A DNA stretch of 64,000 bases from Pedobacter insulae (GCF_900113525.1 NZ_FOPP01000004.1:186001-250000), one strand, 5' to 3'; shown: positions 34,576 to 42,964, counted from the stretch's first letter. Notes: generated by a model from the sequence alone, not told the origin. Translations and numbers: made by a program.

Positions 34576-35817
34576 TTAATTTAACAATACACCTTCCTCG
34601 GCAATCGACTTTATCATATCCTCACTGTAATTTAGTTTCCCGGTTTGCGCGATAAATACATCTTTTTGAATTAATAAGTCCTTATTGGCGATAAGATTTT
34701 TTAAGCTAACGCTTCCGATTACGTATTTGTAGTCGTTTCGAGAAAAGCGTTCCACAATATTTTCAACTTGTAGCTTATCAACGGTATATTCATGTATATA
34801 ACGTAGATAAACTTCAATGTTTACTTTGTCAGTGTGAATAAGACCGTTTTGTTGGTTATATTTTTTGTACTCATAACGGTAATCGTAGCGTAATGCTGCG
34901 ATGTCTGATAATACTGCTGCACCTGTTGGGTGACCTCCGGCTCCTTTGCCAAAGAAGAATTGTTTGTCGGCAAATGCTGCTTGAACGGTCACGCCGTTAT
35001 ATTCGTTTTCAACATTGTATAAGAAGTCGTCGGCTTTTACAAACTTTGGTAATACAAAGGTAACCACCTGTTTGGTGCTAATTTTACGGGCAGTAGGGAC
35101 TAATTTAATTTTATAATTCTTTTCTTTAGCGTATTGGATGTCATTGTCTGATAGATTTTGAATACCAACATTTAAGATGTGGTCGGGATTGATAAAGAGA
35201 CCATAAGCATGTGCCGTTGCAATGGTAAGTTTAAATTTAGGATCATAACCTCCAACGTCTAGGATAGGGTCTGTTTCAGCAAAGCCTAAATCCTGCGCTT
35301 GCTTTAAAGCAGTTTGATAAGCAAGTCCTTCATTAAATATCTTCGATAAAATGTAGTTTGAAGATCCATTAAAAATACCGCTTATGCCGTGTAGTAATTC
35401 ATTATCATAATATTCTTCCAAATTACGAATGATAGGGATACTACCACATACAGCGCCTTCGTATAACAGGGAAGTGCCATGCTCGGCCTGTAATTTCACC
35501 AACTCCTGTAAATGTGTAGCGATCATTTTTTTATTGGCCGATACTACATTTTTCCCATTACTGAGCGCTTTTTTTACAATCTTAAATGCAGCATCTGCAT
35601 CATCGATTAATTCCACAATGGTATTGATTTCAGGATTATCTAAAATTTCATCATGAGAAGTCGTAAATAACGACGCTGGTAAAGTACGTTCCTTATCAGG
35701 ATTTTTAATGGCTATTTTAACTACTTCCAAATTTAAACTCTGACTGCGAATAATATCATTCAGCCCCTGACCAACCACACCAAATCCAAATAACCCGATC
35801 TTAAGTTTCTTACTCAT
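34576..35817 (-). CDS. hom: homoserine dehydrogenase
   Basis: A 413-residue NAD(P)-dependent enzyme making homoserine from aspartate semialdehyde. The Rossmann motif is GLFGFGVVGQGL (about residues 8-19); YEGAVCGSIPIIRNLEEYYD and GIFNGSSNYILSKIF are family signatures; the catalytic Lys is in DLGFAETDPILDVGGYDPKFK. There is no aspartokinase fusion, so this is the monofunctional form. It follows metX by 15 bases and is probably under the same SAM-riboswitch control. Confidence 0.94.
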   Translation of the reverse strand: MSKKLKIGLFGFGVVGQGLNDIIRSQSLNLEVVKIAIKNPDKERTLPASLFTTSHDEILDNPEINTIVELIDDADAAFKIVKKALSNGKNVVSANKKMIATHLQELVKLQAEHGTSLLYEGAVCGSIPIIRNLEEYYDNELLHGISGIFNGSSNYILSKIFNEGLAYQTALKQAQDLGFAETDPILDVGGYDPKFKLTIATAHAYGLFINPDHILNVGIQNLSDNDIQYAKEKNYKIKLVPTARKISTKQVVTFVLPKFVKADDFLYNVENEYNGVTVQAAFADKQFFFGKGAGGHPTGAAVLSDIAALRYDYRYEYKKYNQQNGLIHTDKVNIEVYLRYIHEYTVDKLQVENIVERFSRNDYKYVIGSVSLKNLIANKDLLIQKDVFIAQTGKLNYSEDMIKSIAEEGVLLN

Positions 35818-35832
35818 TTTTTATTTTTAAAA

Positions 35833-36891
35833 TTATGCTGTTCTATTTAGTTTTATTATTTTCTCGCTTGGACTTTCCTTTAAAAAATTTCCAATAATAT
35901 TAGTTAAGCGATCCGTTTCAATTAGGAATCCATCATGTCCATATGCTGAGCTAATGCTGCTAAGTTGCGCACCTTTAATATGTGTTGCTAAAAATTTTTG
36001 TTCACTGAGAGGGAATAACACGTCATTTTCTATACCTATAACCAAGGTGTTCGATTTTACATTGTTCAATGCATCTGTAACACTTTTCCTACCTCTGCCC
36101 ACATTGTGGCTATCCATTGCCTTGGTTAAATACCAGTAGCTATAAGCATTAAAACGTTTACATAACTTCTCTCCCTGATAATTCTGGTAAGATGCTGCCC
36201 GATAACCGGTTGTTTTTTCATTAACACTTTCCAGTTGTGTAGCTGCGTAAGCTTCGTAAGTGCGATAGGACAATAGTGCAATACTCCTGGCTGCCTTTAA
36301 CCCTTTTAATCCTCCATCTGGTTGGTTTGCATAAAAAGTACGATCAGTACTGATGGCTAAACGCTGACTTTCGTTGAAGGCAATTCCCCAAGGTGAGTGA
36401 ACCGCATTGGTAGCAACCAATATTAAATTTTCAATTTCATTAGTGCCAGCTAGCGACCATTCCAATGCCTGTTGTCCTCCCAATGAGCCGCCAATCAACA
36501 CCTTAATCTTGTTTATGCCTAAATGCTTGGTTAACAAGTGATGAGCTGCAGCCAGATCTCTGATCGTGAATTCCGGGAACGAAAGGTAATATGGCAAACC
36601 GGTTACGGGGTTCTTGCTTAATGGATTGGAACTGCCATAATTGGAGCCAATTATATTAGCACAAATGATAAAATGTTCCTCCGGGTTAAATAATGCATTA
36701 TTCCCGAATAATCCTTTCCACCAATCTAGTACATCCGAATTTGCGGTTAAAGCATGGCAGGCCCAAATTACATTGTCTTTAGCAGCATTTAATTTGCCAA
36801 ATGTTTGATAGGTAATTTCCAGATTACGTAATTTTTTTCCGTTTTCGAGTTTGAAGATTTTAGGGTGCTTATATATTGAAGTAGTGCTCAT
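35833..36891 (-). CDS. metX: homoserine O-acyltransferase, MetX family
   Basis: A 352-residue alpha/beta-hydrolase acyltransferase that activates homoserine. The nucleophile Ser is in LIGGSLGGQQALEW (about 135), with catalytic Asp in IENDVLFPLSEQ and His in AYGHDGFLIET. MetX of this group normally transfers acetyl, but acyl specificity cannot be settled from sequence alone. The ATG at 36891 is preceded by a ~380-base leader with a SAM aptamer and a 37-codon ORF, so methionine status likely controls it. hom follows. Confidence 0.93.
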   Translation of the reverse strand: MSTTSIYKHPKIFKLENGKKLRNLEITYQTFGKLNAAKDNVIWACHALTANSDVLDWWKGLFGNNALFNPEEHFIICANIIGSNYGSSNPLSKNPVTGLPYYLSFPEFTIRDLAAAHHLLTKHLGINKIKVLIGGSLGGQQALEWSLAGTNEIENLILVATNAVHSPWGIAFNESQRLAISTDRTFYANQPDGGLKGLKAARSIALLSYRTYEAYAATQLESVNEKTTGYRAASYQNYQGEKLCKRFNAYSYWYLTKAMDSHNVGRGRKSVTDALNNVKSNTLVIGIENDVLFPLSEQKFLATHIKGAQLSSISSAYGHDGFLIETDRLTNIIGNFLKESPSEKIIKLNRTA

Positions 36892-36993
36892 TTATTAAAG
36901 TTGTAAGTGTGAATGATGGGCATAATCATCTTAAAAGAAGAGGCTTAACCGATGCTTTCCTAGTTTAAAGAAAATAAAATGGAAGATTATTGG

Positions 36994-37007
36994 TTAGCAC
37001 ATGCTAA
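36994..37007. promoter_or_regulatory. palindrome overlapping the leader-ORF stop
   Basis: A perfect 6-base inverted repeat TTAGCA/TGCTAA with a 2-base centre spans 36994-37007 and includes the stop codon and last codons of the 37-residue ORF. A second overlapping arm (TGCTAAAGCA) lies beside it. It could act as a hairpin or protein operator; unproven. Confidence 0.4.
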
Positions 37008-37107
37008 AGCATATACTTTTACTATACGACATATTTATCGTAAAAAAAACCAGTTTTGAGTTCAGACCCAAGTTCTCGCGAAGCGAAATTGAATTGAAAG
37101 TTTTCAT
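36994..37107 (-). CDS. candidate 37-residue leader peptide between SAM riboswitch and metX
   Basis: An ATG at 37107 opens a 37-codon frame ending at TAA 36996-36994. It starts MKTFNSISLRENLGLNSK and ends ...SICFSMC. It begins about 10 bases after the 3' strand of the aptamer's closing stem and is not merely a shadow of another gene. The last five residues are Cys-Phe-Ser-Met-Cys directly before the stop, and two internal Met codons precede them. A sulfur-amino-acid-responsive leader peptide is an inference; no family is recognised, and chance occurrence of a short ORF remains possible. Confidence 0.5.
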   Translation of the reverse strand: MKTFNSISLRENLGLNSKLVFFTINMSYSKSICFSMC

Positions 37108-37116
37108 ATTCTTTAA

Positions 37117-37227
37117 ATTTATATTTCCAAATAACACCATGTTACCCGGTCAGGAATTGGCACCTTCTCCGTTTGGGAGGGTTGCCAGTGGGTCAAAGAG
37201 CCTGTCTCTAGCCACTTCTTTATAAAT
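37117..37227 (-). promoter_or_regulatory. SAM riboswitch (S-box/SAM-I type) in metX leader
   Basis: On the minus strand the aptamer core is recognisable: an AGTGG/CCACT helix enclosing a stem-loop, then GGCAACC, a CTCC/GGAG hairpin, the conserved AAGGTGCCAATTCCTGAC block, and a TAACA/TGTTA hairpin. The closing stem P1 pairs 37221-37227 with 37117-37123 (ATTTATA with TATAAAT, seven pairs). The position upstream of metX-hom fits SAM feedback on methionine synthesis. The 5' helix differs from the strict SAM-I consensus, so covariance scoring would decide SAM-I versus a variant. Confidence 0.8.
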
Positions 37228-37280
37228 CAAACCAATAAAGGAATTGACTTTATATATTTAGCCTTCGCCAAATAATATTT

Positions 37281-37312
37281 CAAAGGTAGGAATATAATAT
37301 TTCATTTACAAA
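37281..37312 (-). promoter_or_regulatory. promoter of the metX-hom transcript
   Basis: On the minus strand TTTG (37312-37309) and TACCTTTG (37288-37281) are separated by 20 bases, a full Bacteroidota-type match. Transcription would start near 37274, leaving about 47 bases before the aptamer and a leader of about 380 bases before metX. Confidence 0.7.
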
Positions 37313-37361
37313 ATTATATTCTGATATTTAATCAACTTACTGAAAGTGAATACGATTTTTA

Positions 37362-38483
37362 TTAAATTTGTGCTAATGCCTGGTTTAAATCTTCTTTGAT
37401 ATCATCTACATGCTCGAGTCCAACTGAAATTCGAATTAAATTCTGTGGAGTTTTAGTGTCGGGCCCTTCTACAGAAGCTCTATGCTCTATTAAGCTTTCT
37501 ACACCCCCTAAGCTAGTTGCCTGGGAAAATAGTTGTACTGAATTTACTACTTTTCGTGCGCTTTCCGCACCTCCCGTGACTAGAATGGAAAGCATTCCGC
37601 CGAAATTTTTCATTTGCTTTTTCGCAATCTCATGTTGAGGGTGACTTATTAACCCAGGATAGTATACAAATTCCACTTTTGGATGAGCGGCTAGATACTT
37701 CGCCAATTCCATTGCATTTTCGCAGTGACCTTTTATGCGATAGGCTAGTGTTTTAATACTTCTAAGTAGTAAGTAGCAATCAAACGGCGACTGTACTGCA
37801 CCGCCAATTTGTTGTATATTTCTAATTTTTTCCCAGAATGGATTAACGGTTGCGGTCGTTAAAGAACCTCCTAAGACATCGCTATGGCCACCTATATATT
37901 TGGTAGTAGAGTGCATAACAATATCAGCACCTAATGTTAATGGATTTTGCAACATCGGTGAGGCAAATGTACTATCACAGGCAAGAATTAAATGATGCTG
38001 TTTGCATATTTTTCCAATTGCCTCTATATCACTTATTTTTAATAATGGATTGGAAGGCGTTTCCACCCAGATCATTTTTGTTTCAGGTTTTACATAGCTG
38101 TCTATATTTTCAATTGCTGTTAAATCTATAAAATCGAAGCTAAGTGTAGTACTGAACATACTTTGCAGCTGTTTTTTGAAACCCCAATACATATCATCAG
38201 GCGCAATAATATGGCTGCCGGGATCTAAAGCTTGGAAGACAGCCATTCCAGCCGTATTCCCGGAGGAGAATGTGCAGGTTTCAGCACCAAATTCCAATGC
38301 AGTAATCACACTTTCTAAAGCTGATCGATTTGGATTGCTCACTCTACTATACATATGGCCCCCAGGATAACCTCCATCTTCAGCGCGATAAAATGTGGTG
38401 GATAAACTAATGGGCATGCTTACATCGCCAGTAGCTGCTTCGGTGTGGTTGAGTGCGTGAATAGCTTTAGTTTCAGGTTTCAT
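37362..38483 (-). CDS. cystathionine gamma-synthase/PLP trans-sulfuration enzyme
   Basis: A 373-residue Cys/Met-metabolism PLP enzyme. It contains YSRVSNPNRSALE, SSGNTAGM (PLP phosphate loop), VETPSNPLLKISDI and the Schiff-base Lys195 in HSTTKYIGGHSDV. Together with metX and hom next door it probably condenses acyl-homoserine with cysteine or sulfide, i.e. metB/metZ-like; the exact sulfur donor and gene name cannot be decided by eye. It lies upstream of the SAM-riboswitch region but on its own transcript, with the promoter shared divergently with the lipocalin-like gene. Confidence 0.88.
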   Translation of the reverse strand: MKPETKAIHALNHTEAATGDVSMPISLSTTFYRAEDGGYPGGHMYSRVSNPNRSALESVITALEFGAETCTFSSGNTAGMAVFQALDPGSHIIAPDDMYWGFKKQLQSMFSTTLSFDFIDLTAIENIDSYVKPETKMIWVETPSNPLLKISDIEAIGKICKQHHLILACDSTFASPMLQNPLTLGADIVMHSTTKYIGGHSDVLGGSLTTATVNPFWEKIRNIQQIGGAVQSPFDCYLLLRSIKTLAYRIKGHCENAMELAKYLAAHPKVEFVYYPGLISHPQHEIAKKQMKNFGGMLSILVTGGAESARKVVNSVQLFSQATSLGGVESLIEHRASVEGPDTKTPQNLIRISVGLEHVDDIKEDLNQALAQI

Positions 38484-38502
38484 ATAGATCGAATTATCAA
38501 AG

Positions 38503-38540
38503 CAAATTTACTCGATAAAAGGACAATTGAATTATTTTTG
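38503..38540. promoter_or_regulatory. divergent -7 elements for trans-sulfuration and lipocalin-like genes
   Basis: A perfect TAAATTTG on the minus strand (38510-38503) lies 19 bases before the start of the PLP-enzyme gene, and a perfect TATTTTTG on the plus strand (38533-38540) lies 45 bases before the lipocalin-like gene. Clear -33 elements are not placed for either. Confidence 0.45.
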
Positions 38541-38585
38541 GCAAGATTTATGTAATCATCTACAAAATTAAATAATTATAAGATC

Positions 38586-39077
38586 ATGAAAAGAATATTC
38601 CTAATCGCCAGCCTAGCTCTTGGCTTACTCATCACTTTAGATAGCTGCTCTCCAAAAACAACTTCTGGAACCGTTGCAGTGAAACGGGGAGACGTTAGTG
38701 GAAATTGGATTTTATCGAATGTCTCTTTCGAAAATATCCCAGAAATTGCAGTGAAGTCATTTTTAGGAGAGAATTCATACGCATGTTTTATTGGTAGTAC
38801 TTGGAGTTTAACAAACAGTGGTAATGGTAAATATGAATTACCGGCAAATTCTACTTGTGGAGCTAAGACTCAGAATATTTTTTGGTCTGTGAGCACCGCA
38901 GATGAAACTTTTCAGTTTAAGAAAGTAAATGAAGGTGAAAAACCAAAAAATATAACCGACGGATATCGTTTAATGCTTAGCTCTGCAGATGATAATAACA
39001 TGGTTATTAAATCACCAATTGAATACGGGAGTGGTTCAGCTTACGTAGTACTCAACTTTACCAAAGCAGTAAGGTAA
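38586..39077 (+). CDS. lipocalin-like domain lipoprotein
   Basis: A 163-residue exported lipoprotein with signal peptide and lipobox ending at the Cys in TLDSC (Cys21). The body (VSGNWILSNVSF, FIGSTWSLTNSGNGKYELPA, TFQFKKVNEGE) matches the small lipocalin-like/META-type Bacteroidota beta-barrel family, with one further Cys pair possibly forming a disulfide. The ligand is unknown. A perfect hairpin follows at 39083-39122. Confidence 0.75.
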   Translation: MKRIFLIASLALGLLITLDSCSPKTTSGTVAVKRGDVSGNWILSNVSFENIPEIAVKSFLGENSYACFIGSTWSLTNSGNGKYELPANSTCGAKTQNIFWSVSTADETFQFKKVNEGEKPKNITDGYRLMLSSADDNNMVIKSPIEYGSGSAYVVLNFTKAVR

Positions 39078-39082
39078 TATAA

Positions 39083-39122
39083 AATAGGTCATTCGAAGGT
39101 TTCTCCTATCGAATGACCTATT
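39083..39122. terminator. long perfect hairpin after the lipocalin-like gene
   Basis: The 14-base arms AATAGGTCATTCGA (39083-39096) and TCGAATGACCTATT (39109-39122) are perfect complements around a 12-base loop. The T-run expected of an intrinsic terminator is weak on the plus strand, so it may stabilise or end the lipocalin mRNA, or act in both directions. Confidence 0.65.
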
Positions 39123-39161
39123 AAAATTACAACAAAATGATGTTCAGTAACAGCAATATTG

Positions 39162-39169
39162 TACTTTTG
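39162..39169 (+). promoter_or_regulatory. -7 element for the mqn cluster
   Basis: A perfect TACTTTTG (TAnnTTTG) 24 bases upstream of the mqnE GTG start. A -33 element at standard spacing is not convincing, so support is partial. Confidence 0.5.
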
Positions 39170-39192
39170 CTAATCATTAAGGAAAATCATAC

Positions 39193-40377
39193 GTGCAATC
39201 ATTAGCTATTCTTTTAAATAACCCGAATCTACCGAAGCCATTATTAACCATAGCCCAGAAAGTTAAGGATAATGAACGAATTTCCCTGGAGGAAGGTGTC
39301 TACTTATATGAACATGCGGAACTTGGATATTTAGGCGTTTTGGCTAACTATATCCGAGAAAAGAAGCATGGAGATCTTACTTATTTTAATAGAAACTTTC
39401 ATTTAGAGCCGACTAACCTCTGTGTTTACGACTGTAAATTCTGTTCCTATTCCAGGCTAATTAAACAGAAAGAAGAGGGTTGGGCCTTAACAATGGAAGA
39501 AATGTTAGCCATTGTGAAAAAATATGACCATGAGCCGGTTACAGAAGTGCATATTGTAGGGGGCGTTTTACCACAGTACGACGTTGAGTTTTATAGTACA
39601 TTATTTACGGCAATTAAACAGCATCGTCCCGCACTGCATGTTAAAGCACTAACACCGGTAGAATATCATTATATATTTAAGAAGGCAAAAATAGATTATG
39701 CAACTGGAATGAGCCTCATGAAGAAAGCAGGCTTAGAATCAATTCCAGGGGGCGGAGCAGAAATATTTGCCGAGGAAATTAGGGAGCAGATTGCAAAAGA
39801 TAAATGTACCGCCGACCAATGGCTTGCTATTCATGAAGAATGGCATAAATTAGGGATGCGCTCAAATGCAACGATGTTATACGGCCACATAGAAAGCTTC
39901 GAACATCGCATTGATCATTTGGATCGCTTGCGTATGTTGCAAGATAAAACTGGTGGTTTCCAGACATTTATTCCTTTAAAGTTTAGAAATCAGCATAACC
40001 AAATGAGTCACATAGCGGAAGTTTCTGTTATTGAGGATCTAAGGAATTATGCAATTAGCCGTATTTACCTAGATAATTTTGATCATATTAAGGCTTACTG
40101 GGCTATGATTAGCAGGGAAACGGCTCAAATGTCTTTAAATTTTGGTGTAGATGATATTGACGGAACTCTCGATGATACCACTAAAATTTATTCGATGGCG
40201 GGTGCAGAGGAACAGAACCCGGCAATGAGCACCCAAGAATTAGTTAATTTGATTAAGCAGGTTGGTCGTAAGCCGATTGAAAGAGATACGCTATATCATG
40301 TTGTAACCGATTATACGGACGTTGTTTTTGAAAATGAAGTTAAACCACAATATTATAAATTACCCGTTATCAATTAG
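39193..40377 (+). CDS. mqnE: aminofutalosine synthase (radical SAM)
   Basis: A 394-residue radical SAM enzyme of the futalosine menaquinone pathway; start is GTG. The cluster-binding Cys residues are C77, C81 and C84 in CVYDCKFCSY. VTEVHIVGGVLPQYDVEFYS, LTPVEYHYI and IPGGGAEIFAEEI are MqnE family features. It joins 3-enolpyruvyl-benzoate to SAM-derived adenosine. It starts the mqnE-phosphatase-mqnA cluster; 9 bases separate it from the phosphatase gene. Confidence 0.93.
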   Translation: MQSLAILLNNPNLPKPLLTIAQKVKDNERISLEEGVYLYEHAELGYLGVLANYIREKKHGDLTYFNRNFHLEPTNLCVYDCKFCSYSRLIKQKEEGWALTMEEMLAIVKKYDHEPVTEVHIVGGVLPQYDVEFYSTLFTAIKQHRPALHVKALTPVEYHYIFKKAKIDYATGMSLMKKAGLESIPGGGAEIFAEEIREQIAKDKCTADQWLAIHEEWHKLGMRSNATMLYGHIESFEHRIDHLDRLRMLQDKTGGFQTFIPLKFRNQHNQMSHIAEVSVIEDLRNYAISRIYLDNFDHIKAYWAMISRETAQMSLNFGVDDIDGTLDDTTKIYSMAGAEEQNPAMSTQELVNLIKQVGRKPIERDTLYHVVTDYTDVVFENEVKPQYYKLPVIN

Positions 40378-40386
40378 GAGGATTAT

Positions 40387-41019
40387 ATGGTAGAACTTTA
40401 TATCATCCGCCACGGCGAAACTGAATTAAATAGATTGGGGATTGTACAAGGTAGGGGTGTGAATACAGATTTAAATAACACAGGCCGAGAACAGGCAGAT
40501 GCTTTTTTCGCACACTATCGGCATATTCCATTCGATTATATTTATACCTCAAAACTTAAACGAACCCATCAAACTGTTCAGAAATTTATTGATTTAGCTA
40601 TCCCGTGGGAACAGTTAGAAGGTTTAGATGAATTAGCATGGGGAGATTGGGAGGGTAAGCCTAATACAGAAGAAGCAAGGCACGCTTTTAAGGAAATTGT
40701 TGAGAAATGGCAGGGCGGCAATTATGAAGCGAAGTTTGAAGGTGGTGAAAGTCCGAATGAAGTGCTTTTCCGTCTCACAAAAGCAGTTGACCTCATCAAA
40801 GAAAATGTGACTGCAGGCCGTATTTTGGTCTGTATGCATGGGAGAGCAATGCGCCTGTTGTTGTGTTACCTGCTCAATAAGCCATTGTCTGAAATGGCCG
40901 ATTTTCCTCACCAAAATACAACACTTTACAGATTAAGTTATGTTGGGAACAAATTTGAGGTGATAGATTTTAACAATACCGAGCACCTGGATCATTATTT
41001 GCCAACTGCTAAGCGTTAA
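40387..41019 (+). CDS. histidine phosphatase (phosphoglycerate mutase-like) inside the menaquinone cluster
   Basis: A 210-residue histidine phosphatase superfamily protein: catalytic His9 in RHGETELNRL, the YTSKLKRTHQT Arg, Glu in WGDWEGK, and the second His in VCMHGRAMR. Substrate is not evident from the sequence. It sits between mqnE (9 bases) and mqnA (13 bases) and is likely co-transcribed. A dephosphorylation in the menaquinone pathway or a housekeeping role is inferred from context only. Confidence 0.9.
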   Translation: MVELYIIRHGETELNRLGIVQGRGVNTDLNNTGREQADAFFAHYRHIPFDYIYTSKLKRTHQTVQKFIDLAIPWEQLEGLDELAWGDWEGKPNTEEARHAFKEIVEKWQGGNYEAKFEGGESPNEVLFRLTKAVDLIKENVTAGRILVCMHGRAMRLLLCYLLNKPLSEMADFPHQNTTLYRLSYVGNKFEVIDFNNTEHLDHYLPTAKR

Positions 41020-41032
41020 AAAAATAAATATA

Positions 41033-41758
41033 TTGAATAAGATCAAAATTTCGGCTGTTGTTTATACCAATACCAAACCCTTTATTTACGGAATTCAAAA
41101 ATCTGAGGTATCAAATCAGATTTCATTAGCTTTAGATATTCCTGCAGATTGTGCTTTAAAATTAATTAATGATCAGGTAGATATAGGGTTAGTTCCAGTT
41201 GCGGTCATTCCTTTTGTTCAGGGTGCGAAGATTGTTGGTGATTATTGTATTGGATCTGTTGGTGCCGTTAATTCAGTGTTTATTTTATCCAATGTTCCTG
41301 CTGCCGAAATTAAAACGGTAAAACTTGACCCCGAATCACGTACATCTAATAAACTGGCAGAAGTTTTATTAAAGTTCCACTTTAAAGTGCCTGTTGAATT
41401 TAAAGTGAACCAAGATGAAGACTGTGATGCCATTGTTTTAATTGGCGACCGAACTTTTGCGCGTAAAAGCGAGTTTAAGTATGCATATGATATGGGAGAG
41501 GAATGGATGAAATTTACCGGTTTACCATTTGTTTATGCAGCTTGGGTGGCGAATAAAAGTATTCCAACGCCATTTATAGACGATTTTAACGCTGCACTAA
41601 AATTGGGCTTAGCACAGCGTCAGGCTTTGTTAAAGGAACTTCCTTCGGTTCCTGGTTTTGATTTAGAAGACTATTTGATGAATAAGCTAGACTTCGACCT
41701 AACCTCAGCTAAGCGAAAGGCCTTGAATTTATTCCTGGAATATTTAAAGGAACTTTAA
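41033..41758 (+). CDS. mqnA: chorismate dehydratase
   Basis: A 241-residue MqnA/MqnD-type periplasmic-binding-protein-fold enzyme that dehydrates chorismate to 3-enolpyruvyl-benzoate. The start is TTG at 41033. ISAVVYTNTKPFIYGIQ, QVDIGLVPVAVIPFVQGAKI and SVGAVNSVFILSNVP are typical. It pairs functionally with mqnE. The rest of the pathway (mqnB, mqnC, mqnD) is not in this window. Confidence 0.92.
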   Translation: MNKIKISAVVYTNTKPFIYGIQKSEVSNQISLALDIPADCALKLINDQVDIGLVPVAVIPFVQGAKIVGDYCIGSVGAVNSVFILSNVPAAEIKTVKLDPESRTSNKLAEVLLKFHFKVPVEFKVNQDEDCDAIVLIGDRTFARKSEFKYAYDMGEEWMKFTGLPFVYAAWVANKSIPTPFIDDFNAALKLGLAQRQALLKELPSVPGFDLEDYLMNKLDFDLTSAKRKALNLFLEYLKEL

Positions 41759-41767
41759 GTTAGCAGC

Positions 41768-42964
41768 TTACTTAGAATTTTTTAGCATGTTACCGTAATT
41801 ATAAAGGTCATCATAAATATCAAAGAATAGGCCTTCTTCGTTTTCGTTTAACGAAGTATTGGAAAAGAATATTACGGCAACTTCCTTGGTCAAGTCGGCC
41901 AGCATAAAAGTACGCACTCCAGGATCTGAACCGTTATGACCAATGCGGGTGCCACCCATTTTTGTTGCCCAGAAGATTCCGGAATTCAGTCCGTTTAACT
42001 TTACGTTTTCCGGCTTATTTTGTTCGGTAAATTGGAATCGAGTTAGTTCACGCGCACTTTTTTCATTTAGTAAGCTAACTTTCTGATATTTTCCATCATT
42101 TAATAGGCAGCTAAAGAAATTTGATAGTTCAGCTACTGAGGTGCGCATACCTCCATCTGGATAAGTTGTACTCTCATATAAAGGTATAGGTTCAACCTTG
42201 TCGCCTTGCTTACTATAAAGTTTGGTGTGTTTATTAATATCTATATCCGACAATGACCAGCCAGAATTATACATCTTTAATGGTTTGAATATATGTTTTT
42301 TAGCATATTCGCTAAGTTTTTCTCCTGTTCTCAATTCTACGATATAACCAGCTAATCCTGCCCCCACATTACTATATGCTCTATAAGTGCCAGGTTTTGA
42401 TTGTAAGAAATTATCTTTTGAATAATATTTCCCTTCGGGCAAAAAATAATTACTTATAAATGAACCAAGATCTTCTGGTTTTTCCCCTCCATAAAATTGG
42501 GTGCTATCGCCATAAAAAGGATGGCGGTCTACGAGCCCAGAAGTATGTGTGGCTAAATGTCTTAATGTTATTTTCTCATCCGGAAAGTTTGGATTAACCA
42601 CTTTAAAGGGTAAATAGGTGTTAATGTCTTCATCCAAAGAAACTTTCTTGTCTTCAACAGCTTGCATCAAACAAACGCCGGTAAATGTTTTTGTGATTGA
42701 AGCAATATTCATGATAGTCTTTGGCGTAAACGGCGTTCTTTTTTCTCTGTCCGCATACCCGAATCCCTTTATCCACGCTAATTTATTGTTAACGATGATG
42801 GCCGCACTCATACCTACTATTCCTGTTTTGGACATTTTCGCTTCAATCAATGAATCGATTGAGCTTCTTGTATGCTCATTTGCAGATTTAAAACCTTGAC
42901 TTTGCGCCTTTTTATAAGGTGCTAATAAAGCTATGACTAATATAAAAGTAATGGGATTTTTCAT
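41768..42964 (-). CDS. secreted serine hydrolase (class C beta-lactamase family)
   Basis: A 398-residue exported hydrolase; residues 1-22 form a signal peptide. The SxxK motif SITK (Ser89, Lys92), the YSN motif in AYSNVGAGLAG, and the HNG motif in RIGHNGSDPGV are all present. The family includes esterases and penicillin-binding-like peptidases; a true beta-lactamase activity cannot be concluded. The gene converges with mqnA (9 bases apart) and lies downstream of the outer membrane beta-barrel gene. Confidence 0.88.
   Translation of the reverse strand: MKNPITFILVIALLAPYKKAQSQGFKSANEHTRSSIDSLIEAKMSKTGIVGMSAAIIVNNKLAWIKGFGYADREKRTPFTPKTIMNIASITKTFTGVCLMQAVEDKKVSLDEDINTYLPFKVVNPNFPDEKITLRHLATHTSGLVDRHPFYGDSTQFYGGEKPEDLGSFISNYFLPEGKYYSKDNFLQSKPGTYRAYSNVGAGLAGYIVELRTGEKLSEYAKKHIFKPLKMYNSGWSLSDIDINKHTKLYSKQGDKVEPIPLYESTTYPDGGMRTSVAELSNFFSCLLNDGKYQKVSLLNEKSARELTRFQFTEQNKPENVKLNGLNSGIFWATKMGGTRIGHNGSDPGVRTFMLADLTKEVAVIFFSNTSLNENEEGLFFDIYDDLYNYGNMLKNSK

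Larger units (their letters stand above)
36892..37361 (-). other. 470-base metX leader and promoter region
   Basis: From 5' to 3' on the minus strand this region holds a promoter (37312-37281), a SAM aptamer (about 37227-37117), a 37-codon ORF (37107-36994), a palindrome at the ORF stop (36994-37007) and, before the metX ATG, a further weak hairpin (ATGATTATGCCCATCAT, on the minus strand). Roughly 100 bases between the ORF and metX have no other visible gene. Confidence 0.6.

Noticed and set aside
36961-37080. Strong intrinsic terminator right after the SAM aptamer
   Set aside because: A UUGGGU/ACUCAA stem exists before an eight-T run but the two are seven bases apart, so it is too weak to call.
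37001-37225. Plus-strand frame across the metX leader
   Set aside because: It runs antisense to the SAM aptamer and the leader ORF and has no protein-like features.
41768-42964. Calling the serine hydrolase a beta-lactamase resistance gene
   Set aside because: SxxK, YSN and HNG motifs fit the whole family of esterases and peptidases; resistance cannot be inferred.
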